NCBI GenBank assembly: GCA_946405645.1
Contig: CAMJHW010000036.1
Span: 1 to 11,519, forward strand
Reading direction: 5' to 3'
DNA length: 11,519 nt
Origin: an uncultured Bacteroidales bacterium
GTDB lineage: Bacteria > Bacteroidota > Bacteroidia > Bacteroidales > UBA932
This document shows positions 1 to 6,617 of the stretch, piece by piece; positions within the stretch are counted from its first letter, which is position 1; each line of letters starts with the position of its first letter. A program made the translations under genes and the position numbers. The notes beneath the pieces were generated by a model. That model saw only the letters and a program-made list of their open reading frames with translations. It did no database searches and had not been told where the DNA came from.

Positions 1-42
1 GGCGAAAAGGTAACGGCCGGCTATGAAGAACGGCAGGTTCAT
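1..42 (-). CDS. FtsX/LolC-type ABC transporter permease, N-terminal fragment
   Basis: Only the first 14 codons lie in the window, reading MNLPFFIAGRYLFA, and the gene continues past the left edge. This start closely resembles that of LolC/LolE/FtsX-like permeases, which begin with a short amphipathic stretch and a 'FIA.RYL' motif before the first membrane helix. The ATG overlaps the last base of the rbfA stop codon (TAATG), which implies translational coupling. As I recall, a permease of this kind commonly follows rbfA in Bacteroidetes, which supports the call. Members of the family move lipoproteins or other substrates across the inner membrane with an ATPase partner. The substrate cannot be inferred from 14 residues. 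Confidence 0.6.
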   Translation of the reverse strand, partial: MNLPFFIAGRYLFA

Positions 43-389
43 TACATCTTGAGCAACTGTTCGATATGCTCGGCGTAATCGAGGGAGGTATCGAGATAGA
101 ACACTATCTCGGGAACAATGCGCAGCTGCTTGCTGACCATGCGGCCAAGCTCGCCGCGATAGGCACGGAGATTCTCGTTCAGGATGCCCATCACTTCCTC
201 GGCCTTGGCCGACGGGAAGATGCTCACGTAGGTCTTGGCTATCGACAGGTCGGGGCTCACGCGCACCTCGCTGACGGTCACCATGGCGCCTCCGAAGGCG
301 GCCATGCCCTTGCTGCGCAGGATCTCCGCCATGTCTTTCTGGATCTCCCTCGCAACCTTCAACTGCCTGGTACCGGGTGCTTTCTCCAT
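42..389 (-). CDS. rbfA: 30S ribosome-binding factor A
   Basis: A 115-residue protein of the RbfA family, a small KH-fold cold-shock and maturation factor that binds the 30S subunit and helps process the 5' end of 16S rRNA. The length is normal for the family. The N-terminal 'TRQLKVAREIQKDMAEIL' helix, the central 'VTVSEVRVSPDLSIAKTYVS' strand pair and the C-terminal 'RIVPEIVFYLDTSLDYAEHI' segment match the family pattern, including the late P-E-[IL]-x-F-x-x-D-x-[ST] motif. It starts 1 bp after the tyrS stop and its own stop overlaps the permease start, so the three genes probably form one transcript. No separate promoter is apparent. It acts in the cytoplasm. Confidence 0.93.
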   Translation of the reverse strand: MEKAPGTRQLKVAREIQKDMAEILRSKGMAAFGGAMVTVSEVRVSPDLSIAKTYVSIFPSAKAEEVMGILNENLRAYRGELGRMVSKQLRIVPEIVFYLDTSLDYAEHIEQLLKM

Positions 390-390
390 A

Positions 391-1680
391 CTACTTGACG
401 TTGATGATATAGTAGTCCTTCTTGCCCTTCTGGGCGAGGATGTATTTGCCGTCGATGATGTCGGCCTCGGTCAGCTGTCCGTTGGGATCAGTGAATTTCT
501 CCTTGTTGACGGAGAATCCGTTGCCCTGGATCATCTTGCGGGCCTCACCCTTGGACGGGAAGATGGAAGTTTCCACTGCCAATGCATCGAGGACGCCCAA
601 AGGGAGTTTCGAGCGGTCGAGCTCGAAGGTGGGAACTCCGTCGAAGACGGCCAGGAAGGTCTTCTCGTCGAGACTCCTGAGGTCGTCGGCAGTGGCCTTG
701 CCGAAGAGCATCTGCGATGCCTTGACGGCATTGTCATACTCCTTCTCCCCGTGCACCATGACGGTGACCTCGCGGGCGAGGAGCTTCTGGAGCTCGCGGC
801 GCTCGGGGCACTCGCGGTGCGCGGCGATTGCCTGCTCGATGGTCTCGCGGTCGAGCATCGTGAAGATCTTGATGTAACGCTCGGCGTCAGCGTCAGAGAC
901 ATTGAGCCAGAACTGGTAGAACTGGTAAGGGGTGGTGCGCTCGGCGTCGAGCCAGATGTTGCCCTTCTCGGTCTTGCCGAACTTGCCTCCGTCAGCCTTG
1001 GTGATAAGGGGGCAGGTAAGGGCGTGAGCCTCCTTGCCGAGCACTCGGCGGATGAGCTCGGTTCCGGTGGTGATGTTGCCCCACTGGTCCGCGCCGCCGA
1101 GCTGCAGATGAACGTCCCTGTGCTGGTAGAGGTACAGGAAGTCGTAACCCTGGAGAAGCTGGTAGGTGAACTCGGTGAAGGACATGCCTTCCGAGGAGTC
1201 GCGGCTGAGGCGTTTCTTGACGGAGTCCTTTGACATCATGTAGTTCACGGTGATGAGCTTGCCGATGTCGCGGGTGAAGTTGATGAAGGTATAGTCCTTC
1301 ATCCAGTCATAGTTGTTCACCAGCTCGGCCTTGTTGGGGGCGTCGGACTCGAAGTCGAGGAAACGGCCGAGCTGTGCCTTGATGCAGGCGACGTTATGCT
1401 CGAGGGTAGCCTCGTCGAGGAGGTTGCGCTCCTGGCTCTTCATCGACGGGTCGCCGATCATGCCGGTGGCTCCGCCCACGAGGGCGAAAGGCTTGTTGCC
1501 GCAAGCCTGGAAATGCTTGAGTATCATGATGCTGACCAGATGGCCGATATGGAGGCTGTCGCCCGTGGGGTCGATGCCGACATATGCGGACATGGGTCCT
1601 TTCTTAAGCTCTTCTTCGGTCGAAGGGGTGATATCGTGGATCATGCCCCTCCATCTGAGTTCTTCTACGAAATTCTTCAT
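391..1680 (-). CDS. tyrS: Tyrosyl-tRNA synthetase
   Basis: A class Ic aminoacyl-tRNA synthetase of 429 residues that charges tRNA-Tyr with tyrosine in the cytoplasm. The catalytic Rossmann domain shows the HIGH signature at residues 44-47 (within '[10 protein letters not shown]'), the tyrosine-binding 'YQLLQGYD' (173-180), 'GGADQWGN' (195-202) and the KMSKS-equivalent loop as KFGKT (233-237), the usual TyrRS variant. A C-terminal S4-like RNA-binding domain occupies roughly 360-425. Length and architecture are those of the bacterial short-type (TyrRS-S) enzyme. The ATG at 1680 is preceded by a TATCTTTG -7 box about 36 bp upstream. It is the first gene of the tyrS-rbfA-permease operon. No T-box or other leader structure is visible; the leader is only about 30 nt. 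Confidence 0.97.
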   Translation of the reverse strand: MKNFVEELRWRGMIHDITPSTEEELKKGPMSAYVGIDPTGDSLHIGHLVSIMILKHFQACGNKPFALVGGATGMIGDPSMKSQERNLLDEATLEHNVACIKAQLGRFLDFESDAPNKAELVNNYDWMKDYTFINFTRDIGKLITVNYMMSKDSVKKRLSRDSSEGMSFTEFTYQLLQGYDFLYLYQHRDVHLQLGGADQWGNITTGTELIRRVLGKEAHALTCPLITKADGGKFGKTEKGNIWLDAERTTPYQFYQFWLNVSDADAERYIKIFTMLDRETIEQAIAAHRECPERRELQKLLAREVTVMVHGEKEYDNAVKASQMLFGKATADDLRSLDEKTFLAVFDGVPTFELDRSKLPLGVLDALAVETSIFPSKGEARKMIQGNGFSVNKEKFTDPNGQLTEADIIDGKYILAQKGKKDYYIINVK

Positions 1681-1715
1681 CGAATGATTATGTATAATTC
1701 AGTAAGTCAATCATG

Positions 1716-1723
1716 CAAAGATA
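1716..1723 (-). promoter_or_regulatory. -7 box of the tyrS promoter
   Basis: On the minus strand these bases read TATCTTTG, a full match to the Bacteroidetes sigma-ABfr -7 consensus TAnnTTTG. It lies 36 bp upstream of the tyrS ATG, giving an expected leader of about 30 nt. No convincing TTTG -33 element is seen at the expected 19-21 bp spacing, so the assignment rests on the -7 box and its position. Confidence 0.6.
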
Positions 1724-1746
1724 GTCATTATTTCCGGATTATTGAG

Positions 1747-1754
1747 TATATTTG
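1747..1754 (+). promoter_or_regulatory. -7 box of the tpiA promoter
   Basis: TATATTTG, a full match to TAnnTTTG, ends 36 bp before the tpiA ATG. It sits back to back with the tyrS -7 box on the other strand, with 23 bp between them, so the two promoter cores overlap. A clear -33 TTTG is absent. Confidence 0.6.
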
Positions 1755-1790
1755 CAGTCTACGGAAATCAACGAACTATTTATACGAATT

Positions 1791-2546
1791 ATGAGAAAGA
1801 ACATTGTAGCAGGCAACTGGAAAATGAACACTACAGTTCCTGAAGGCATCGAGCTTGCCAAGGCAGTCGTCGCAAGGTCCGCTGAGGTCCCTGCAGAAGT
1901 CAAACTGATCGTCGCCACTCCTTACACTCACCTCTGCCCCGTTTCCGAGGTCGTGAAGGGTACCGTAGTCGGCCTGTCCGCCGAGAACTGCGCGGACCAC
2001 GCCAAGGGCGCCTACACCGGCGAAGTCTCCGCCGACATGCTCGTGTCCGCAGGCTGCGAATACACTATCCTCGGACATTCCGAGCGCCGTCAGTACTACG
2101 GCGAGACCGATGAGAAGCTTGTCGAGAAGACCAAGCTCGCCCTCGGCGCAGGCCTTAAGGTCATCCTCTGTGTCGGCGAGAACCTCGACGAGCGCGAGGC
2201 CGGCAAGCATTTCGACGTCTGCGAGGCTCAGATCAAGAACGTCCTCTACAACTTCACCGCCGATGACATGAAGAGCATCATCGTGGCCTACGAGCCCGTC
2301 TGGGCCATCGGTACCGGCAAGACCGCCACTGCAGAGCAGGCCGAGGAGATCCACGCCTTCATCCGCAAGGTCGTCTGTGAGAAGTTCGGCGCCCAGGTCG
2401 CCGACGACCTCACCATCCTTTACGGCGGCAGCTGCAAGCCCTCCAACGCCAAGGAGCTCTTCGCCCAGCCCGACATCGACGGAGGCCTCATCGGCGGCGC
2501 AGCCCTCAAGGCCGACGACTTCATCGCCATCGCCCTGTCGTTCTAA
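1791..2546 (+). CDS. tpiA: Triosephosphate isomerase
   Basis: A 251-residue (beta/alpha)8-barrel enzyme that interconverts dihydroxyacetone phosphate and glyceraldehyde 3-phosphate in glycolysis and gluconeogenesis. The active-site residues are all present: N9 and K11 in 'AGNWKMN', H96 in 'ILGHSERR', and E168 followed by the mobile loop 6 in '[11 protein letters not shown]' (166-176). The phosphate-gripping loops are YGGS (211-214) and GGLIGGA (231-237). The length is normal. The ATG at 1791 was chosen because it starts the family's universal N terminus '[13 protein letters not shown]'. An earlier in-frame start at 1752 lies inside the -7 box of the promoter and would add residues not seen in the family. 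It is transcribed alone, divergent from tyrS, and followed by a strong hairpin terminator. Confidence 0.98.
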   Translation: MRKNIVAGNWKMNTTVPEGIELAKAVVARSAEVPAEVKLIVATPYTHLCPVSEVVKGTVVGLSAENCADHAKGAYTGEVSADMLVSAGCEYTILGHSERRQYYGETDEKLVEKTKLALGAGLKVILCVGENLDEREAGKHFDVCEAQIKNVLYNFTADDMKSIIVAYEPVWAIGTGKTATAEQAEEIHAFIRKVVCEKFGAQVADDLTILYGGSCKPSNAKELFAQPDIDGGLIGGAALKADDFIAIALSF

Positions 2547-2592
2547 GTCCATCCTTCTTCGAAGGTCTCCTTCGAGGAATCCATATCAAGCG

Positions 2593-2627
2593 AAAAAAGA
2601 ACAAAACGTCGCGTTTTGTTCTTTTTT
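2593..2627. terminator. Bidirectional intrinsic terminator between tpiA and the aminotransferase gene
   Basis: A perfect 16-bp inverted repeat (2593-2608 with 2612-2627) around a 3-nt loop. The outer arms are A-rich on the left and T-rich on the right, so either strand gives a hairpin running into a U tract. It lies between two convergent genes, 46 bp after the tpiA stop and about 50 bp after the aminotransferase stop on the other strand, and can serve both. Confidence 0.9.
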
Positions 2628-2677
2628 TGTTTGTTCAGTCCCGATTCAGGAACAAATCGATATGTTTTGTGCTTTTT

Positions 2678-3868
2678 CTAACGGGAGTTGTAGGCCTCGA
2701 GGGCTTTGGCGAGGACCTCGAGGGCTTTGGCAAGGTCATCACGGTTGAGGACATATGCCATTCGGACTTCGTCCCGGCCCTCGGAAGGGTCGGTGTAGAA
2801 TCCGGATCCCGGTGCCATCATCACTGTCTGGCCCTTGTATGAGAAGTCCGTAAGGCACCACTTGCAGAAATCGTCAGCATCCTTGACGGGCAGCCGCACC
2901 ATAGTATAGAAGGCTCCCATAGGAATGGGAGAATACACTCCGGGGATCTTGTTGAGGCCGTCGATAAGGAAATTGCGCCGGGCAAGATACTCCTCATAGA
3001 CCTGGGACATGTATTCCTTAGGGGTGCTGAGCGAAGCCTCGGCAATGATCTGCCCGATGAGAGGAGGGCTCAGACGGGCCTGGCAGAACTTCATTACCGA
3101 CTCCCTGACTTCCTTGTTCTTCGTGATGAGCGCGCCGATGCGGATACCGCACTCGGAATAGCGCTTGGAGACGGAGTCGATCAAAACGACATTATCTTCG
3201 ATACCCTCCAGATGACAGGCGGATATGTAAGGCTCCTTCGAGTAGATGAACTCGCGATAGACTTCGTCGGAGAACAGGAACAGATCGTGCTTCTTGACGA
3301 TATCGCGGATCTGGCGCATCTCCTGCTTGGTATAGAGATATCCCGTAGGATTGTTGGGGTTGCAGATGAGAATGGCTTTGGTCTTGGGAGTGATCTGCTC
3401 CTCGAACTTCTCCACCGGCGGGAGCTTGAACCCGTCCTCGATGGAGGTGTGGATGGGTTTCATCACAGCGCCGCAACTGGTGGCGAAAGCCATGTAATTG
3501 GCATACGACGGATCGGTGACTATGATCTCGTCCCCAGGGTCCAGGCAAGCCATGTATGCGAACTGCACCGCCTCGGAGCCGCCGGCCGTAATGATGATCT
3601 CATCGGGGCTGATGTCGATGCCGTATTCGGCATAATAGGAGACCATCTTCGCCCTCAGGCTGAGCATGCCCTGCGAAGGGCTGTACTCGAGGATGGAGCG
3701 GTCCATGGACTTGACGGCTTCGAGGCCGCAAAGCGGGGTCTTGATGTCGGGCTGGCCGATATTGAGGTGATAAACGTGTATGCCCTGACGCTTGGCAGCG
3801 TCGGCGTAAGCGGCGAGCTTGCGTATAGGCGAGCTCTGCATATTGCGGGAGCGGTTCGAAATCTCCAT
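2678..3868 (-). CDS. PLP-dependent class I/II aminotransferase (AspC-like)
   Basis: A 396-residue fold-type I aminotransferase, normal length for the family. Visible signatures are 'NIGQPDIKTP' (36-45) near the N terminus, 'AGGSEA' (95-100) holding the cofactor phosphate, 'NPNNPTG' (170-176, N173 by the pyridine ring), 'SDEVYREF' (200-207, D201 pairing with the pyridine nitrogen and Y204), the Schiff-base lysine K235 in 'SVSKRYSECGIRIG', and R369 in 'DEVRMAYV' for the substrate alpha-carboxylate. It transfers an amino group between an amino acid and a 2-oxoacid, very likely with glutamate/2-oxoglutarate as one pair. The other substrate (aspartate, aromatic or another amino acid) cannot be read from sequence. 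It is a single-gene unit with its own TATATTTG box, convergent with tpiA. The C terminus carries a duplicated 7-residue unit (LAKALEV-LAKALEA). Confidence 0.93.
   Translation of the reverse strand: MEISNRSRNMQSSPIRKLAAYADAAKRQGIHVYHLNIGQPDIKTPLCGLEAVKSMDRSILEYSPSQGMLSLRAKMVSYYAEYGIDISPDEIIITAGGSEAVQFAYMACLDPGDEIIVTDPSYANYMAFATSCGAVMKPIHTSIEDGFKLPPVEKFEEQITPKTKAILICNPNNPTGYLYTKQEMRQIRDIVKKHDLFLFSDEVYREFIYSKEPYISACHLEGIEDNVVLIDSVSKRYSECGIRIGALITKNKEVRESVMKFCQARLSPPLIGQIIAEASLSTPKEYMSQVYEEYLARRNFLIDGLNKIPGVYSPIPMGAFYTMVRLPVKDADDFCKWCLTDFSYKGQTVMMAPGSGFYTDPSEGRDEVRMAYVLNRDDLAKALEVLAKALEAYNSR
2693..2734. repeat. In-frame 21-bp tandem duplication at the aminotransferase C terminus
   Basis: Two adjacent 21-bp units share a 16-bp identical core (CCTCGAGGGCTTTGGC at 2695-2710 and 2716-2731). 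They encode the successive heptads LAKALEV and LAKALEA in the last helix. The unit keeps frame, so it lengthens the helix by two turns without disturbing the catalytic core. Confidence 0.75.
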
Positions 3869-3890
3869 TCACTTGGGTATTAATTAAACA

Positions 3891-3898
3891 CAAATATA
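3891..3898 (-). promoter_or_regulatory. -7 box of the aminotransferase promoter
   Basis: On the minus strand the bases read TATATTTG, a full TAnnTTTG match 22 bp upstream of the ATG at 3868, giving a very short AT-rich leader. It abuts the terminator of the upstream xylanase-esterase gene. No good -33 TTTG is seen; the expected position falls in the terminator stem. Confidence 0.55.
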
Positions 3899-3899
3899 A

Positions 3900-3932
3900 T
3901 AAAAAAAAGGTCCCGACACAGTGCCGGGACCT
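3900..3932 (-). terminator. Intrinsic terminator of xylanase-esterase copy 1
   Basis: An 8-bp GC-rich stem AGGTCCCG/CGGGACCT (3908-3915 with 3925-3932) with a 9-nt loop is followed on the minus strand by eight U (A run 3900-3907). It begins about 21 bp after the stop codon at 3954. Confidence 0.88.
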
Positions 3933-3953
3933 AAAACTGTATGGAACTGCTTT

Positions 3954-6104
3954 CTATTTGAAGAGCATCGGAGCCATCTCGAGCAGGCAGCGCCTCCAAG
4001 TGAGGAACTCGTGTGCAGTGCCTTCGGAGATATAGCCCTTGGCATTGTAGCCGGCGGCCTTGAGGTCGGCGACGGCATTGAGCGTACGCTCGGCGCTCTC
4101 CTTGGAACCGCAGCCGATGAAGATACCCCTCACCTGGTTGGGATCCTTGATCTCCTGAGGAGTGTAAACGCCACCGCTGAGCAGGCCATAGTATCCGAAC
4201 ATCTCAGGACGGGCGAGAGTGATGGTGTGGGTCTCGCCGCCGCCCATCGACAGGCCGGCCATGGCGCGGCCCCACTTGTCGGTGCGGGTCTTATAGTGGG
4301 AGTCGATGTACGGCACGAGCTCGTCACAGAGTACGGTACCGAAGTCGGCGCTGGTCGGGCCGGGGATGCCGAGGCGCTGCTCGTTGGTCATACCGTAGGT
4401 CATGACGACGAGGAACGGCTCGATCTTGCCCTCGGCGATGAGGTTGTCCATGATGAGGTTGGCGTGGCCCTGGTTCCACCAGGCATACTCGTTCTCACCC
4501 CAGCCATGCTGCAGATAGAGGACGGGGAACTTGGCCTTCTTCTTGGAGGTGTCGTAGGTCGGAGGGACATACACGAAGGCGCGGCGCATCTGCTTGGTGC
4601 TCTCGGACCAGAACAGGACCTGCTCTACGGTTCCGTGAGGGACGTCGCTGCGCTCCTCATAGAAGGCGCGGTCGTGAGCGGGAATCTCGATACCGCTCTC
4701 CCAGCGGGATGAGCCATAGTAGTTGTGGGTGCCGGGATCGTTGACGACACCGCCGTCGATGGTCAGATGATAGTAATGGAAGCCCTCGTCCATAGGTCCT
4801 GCGGTCGTACCCATCCAGTAGCCGCCGTCAACCTTGCGGAGGACTGTGCCGCCGGAGCCGCCGAGTCCGAGGCTGACGATGACGGACTGGGCCATCGGAG
4901 CATAGACGCGGAAACGGGCGTAGCCCTGGGAATTGACCATAGGATACTGCTGGCCGGGCTGGTTCAGCTCGGAAGGCTTGAAGTCCTCGCGGATGACGGC
5001 ATTGTCCTGGGCGGGATCGAAGCCCTTGACAAGGAAGTAGGAGCGCTTGGGCTGGTACTCAGTGTCGAAGAGGAGGGGTGAATTGTTGGCTCCGAGCCAG
5101 GAGTCACGGTCACCGACATTCCAGAAAGTGACGCAGTCGACGACATCCTTGTGCTTGCGGAGCACCTTGAAGAGACTGGCGTACTGGTCGTTCTGGAGAG
5201 CGGTCTGCCAGGCCTCGATGGGAGTGCCCTGGCCGCGGCTGAAGTTCAGCTGTCCGCCTCTTTCGGTATTGACGCGGATGTCGAGCTCGGTGATATGGAT
5301 GTGCTTCACCACTGATTTATACCTGGTGATGGCGGCATCGACTTCCTCGGGAGTAGGGCCATAGATATTGTAGTGTCCCTGCATGCCGATACCGTCGATA
5401 TGGGCGCCCGAAGCCTTGATCCTCTGGACAAGCTCCATGATGCGCTGGCTCTTGCCGGGATCGGCGTCATTGTAGTCGTTGTAGAACAGGAGGGCGTTCG
5501 GGTCGGCCTCGTGGGCATACTCGAAGGCCTTGTAGATGAACTCCTCACCGGCGATCTGGAACATCGGCGACTGGCGCATCGGCGACTGGCCTTCACGGAC
5601 AGGGCTGTCGGCCACTGCCTCGTTGACGACGTCCCACGCATAGACGACATCCTTGTAACGGTTGACGACGGCGTCGATGTGATGCTTCATGTTGGCGTAG
5701 AACTCCTCCTTCGGAAGGAGATTGCCCTTGTCGTCCATATACATCCAGCGGCCTATCTGGCTATGCCACATGAGGGTATGGCCACGGAGCTTGATGCCGT
5801 TCTGACGGGCGAAGTTGGCGATGCGGTCGGCCTCCTCCCAGTTGAAGACACCCTTTTCGGGTTCGGTGGGCTGGGGCTTCATGGCATTCTCAGCAGTGAT
5901 GCTGTTGAACTCCCTCTTGATGAGGGCCATCTGGTCGGGATCCGTAACGTTGCGGTTGTTGACCGCAACTCCGATCATGAAGTAGTCCTTATAGGCGTCT
6001 TTAAGGCCGTCGGTAAGGACCACCGGAGCATTGTTGCGTTGGGCACTGGCCAGGAACGGGCACAAGATGAGCGCGCACAGGCCGAGAATCAAAGATTTCT
6101 TCAT
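3954..6104 (-). CDS. Secreted bifunctional GH10 xylanase / CE1 feruloyl esterase, copy 1
   Basis: A 716-residue exported enzyme with the architecture of Prevotella ruminicola Xyn10D-Fae1A. Residues 1-21 are a type I signal peptide (cleavage expected after ASA21). Residues about 30-365 are a GH10 endo-beta-1,4-xylanase barrel with acid/base E162 in 'WDVVNEA' and nucleophile E273 in 'HITELDIR'; 'GHTLMWHSQ' (108-116) is also typical. Residues about 375-485 form an immunoglobulin-like/CBM48-type module ('YARFRVYAP', 'GFHYYHLTIDG'). Residues about 495-716 are an alpha/beta-hydrolase CE1 esterase with 'YLQHGWGENE', nucleophile S619 in 'GLSMGG' and H698 in 'GTAHEFLTWR'. The acid position in 'IGCGSKE' holds E669 rather than the usual Asp. 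It would cleave xylan and release ferulate from arabinoxylan in the periplasm or outside. It is divergent from the AraC regulator, which probably controls it, and closely related to copy 2. A 5-residue tandem repeat (SPMRQ-SPMFQ) lies at 174-183. Confidence 0.93.
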   Translation of the reverse strand: MKKSLILGLCALILCPFLASAQRNNAPVVLTDGLKDAYKDYFMIGVAVNNRNVTDPDQMALIKREFNSITAENAMKPQPTEPEKGVFNWEEADRIANFARQNGIKLRGHTLMWHSQIGRWMYMDDKGNLLPKEEFYANMKHHIDAVVNRYKDVVYAWDVVNEAVADSPVREGQSPMRQSPMFQIAGEEFIYKAFEYAHEADPNALLFYNDYNDADPGKSQRIMELVQRIKASGAHIDGIGMQGHYNIYGPTPEEVDAAITRYKSVVKHIHITELDIRVNTERGGQLNFSRGQGTPIEAWQTALQNDQYASLFKVLRKHKDVVDCVTFWNVGDRDSWLGANNSPLLFDTEYQPKRSYFLVKGFDPAQDNAVIREDFKPSELNQPGQQYPMVNSQGYARFRVYAPMAQSVIVSLGLGGSGGTVLRKVDGGYWMGTTAGPMDEGFHYYHLTIDGGVVNDPGTHNYYGSSRWESGIEIPAHDRAFYEERSDVPHGTVEQVLFWSESTKQMRRAFVYVPPTYDTSKKKAKFPVLYLQHGWGENEYAWWNQGHANLIMDNLIAEGKIEPFLVVMTYGMTNEQRLGIPGPTSADFGTVLCDELVPYIDSHYKTRTDKWGRAMAGLSMGGGETHTITLARPEMFGYYGLLSGGVYTPQEIKDPNQVRGIFIGCGSKESAERTLNAVADLKAAGYNAKGYISEGTAHEFLTWRRCLLEMAPMLFK
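5479..5591. repeat. 113-bp tract identical to 8713-8825 (paralogue copy 1)
   Basis: Reading base by base, 5479-5591 is identical to 8713-8825 at every position, including synonymous sites. The flanking parts of the two genes differ at many third positions. The tract encodes part of the GH10 barrel, from the QSPMRQSPM segment to the LLFYN strand. It is the longest identical run I noticed between the paralogues and suggests recent gene conversion or strong local constraint. Confidence 0.8.
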
Positions 6105-6186
6105 AATTCTTTATCGGTTATTGGTGTTGAATTGTATGGTCAGCGGTCATAATCCGATACAATATACGTGTTTTTCTTCGAAAGCA

Positions 6187-6216
6187 CAAATCTTACACAC
6201 CAAATGAGCGGCCAAA
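6187..6216 (-). promoter_or_regulatory. Candidate promoter of xylanase-esterase copy 1
   Basis: On the minus strand TTTG (6216-6213) is followed after 17 bp by TAAGATTTG (6195-6187), a slightly stretched TAnnTTTG. The leader would be about 75 nt. An alternative reading uses TTTG at 6190-6187 as the -33 element and TATATTGT at 6166-6159, 20 bp on, as a poorer -7. The two CCAAAT repeats overlap the first candidate, so activator contact there is plausible. Confidence 0.35.
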
Positions 6217-6421
6217 TGAACTTACAGCATAACATGCAGACACCCAGATGATAGGATAGCGCATATCATTACGACGCATGTTTTAAAATCAAAAGAAAAT
6301 GAAATATAATTAACAGTAACGCCACTCATCGATATCAATTTGGGATAAGCAATCATTTTTATATTACATATTTGGGCAGCATTTATTACAAAAACGGAAT
6401 GCTTGCTATGTAAAAGATAGC

Positions 6422-6429
6422 TAAATTTG
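6422..6429 (+). promoter_or_regulatory. -7 box upstream of the membrane/AraC regulator
   Basis: TAAATTTG fits TAnnTTTG exactly and ends 33 bp before the ATG at 6463. This placement makes the small transmembrane frame, not the downstream AraC frame, the first thing translated from the message. A partial -33 (CTTG at 6402-6405) is about 16 bp upstream, shorter than ideal. Confidence 0.5.
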
Positions 6430-6462
6430 CATAGACTAAACTTTTACATCTGAATAACGCAT

Positions 6463-6615
6463 ATGTTTCCCCACTATCCCGTTTTCATACTCCAGCATCC
6501 CGGAATATCACCGATTTCATTCCTTTTGTCCATCTTGTTGCTTTTAGCGGTGGCCATTCTCCTTTGGCTTCTGCTCGAGACGCGCCATATGAAGAAAAGA
6601 TCGAGTATCTCCTGA
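6463..6615 (+). CDS. 50-residue single-pass membrane segment preceding the AraC domain
   Basis: This open frame is short but is the first ATG after the promoter. It encodes a 50-residue peptide. Residues about 19-38 are a strong transmembrane helix (FLLSILLLLAVAILLWLLLE), followed by the basic 'TRHMKKR', so the C terminus should face the cytoplasm. It ends in TGA at 6613-6615, two bases before the ATG of the AraC frame. The most likely reading is that it is the membrane anchor of the regulator, separated from it by a one-base loss. Adding one A to the AAAA run at 6596-6599 reads M-K-K-K-I-E-Y-L-L-N and joins both frames. The alternative is a genuine separate small protein translationally coupled to the regulator. 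Sequence alone cannot choose between a sequencing or assembly error, a real mutation and two real genes. Confidence 0.55.
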   Translation: MFPHYPVFILQHPGISPISFLLSILLLLAVAILLWLLLETRHMKKRSSIS

Positions 6616-6617
6616 AC

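Larger units (their letters stand above)
6105..6462. promoter_or_regulatory. Divergent regulatory region between xylanase copy 1 and the AraC regulator
   Basis: This is a 358-bp AT-rich intergenic region, the longest in the window, with no coding frame I can support. It must hold the promoters of both divergent genes. It contains four copies of ATTTGG/CCAAAT: two on the minus strand, 12 bp apart (6200-6205, 6212-6217), and two on the plus strand, 32 bp apart and extended to ATTTGGG (6338-6344, 6370-6376). Direct repeats spaced near whole helical turns suit binding by AraC-family proteins. The link to the neighbouring regulator is inference. Confidence 0.5.

Noticed and set aside
235..1233. 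A 332-codon plus-strand frame opposite tyrS and rbfA
   Set aside because: It covers two confidently identified genes on the other strand and has no domain signature.
1776..2552. A 258-codon minus-strand frame opposite tpiA
   Set aside because: tpiA is certain from its active-site motifs. The antisense product has no family features and no promoter of its own.
6590..6615. Programmed -1 ribosomal frameshift joining the membrane and AraC frames
   Set aside because: The local AAG AAA AGA codons do not form an X XXY YYZ slippery heptamer, and slipping back one base would break pairing. A missing base or coupled reinitiation explains the arrangement more simply.
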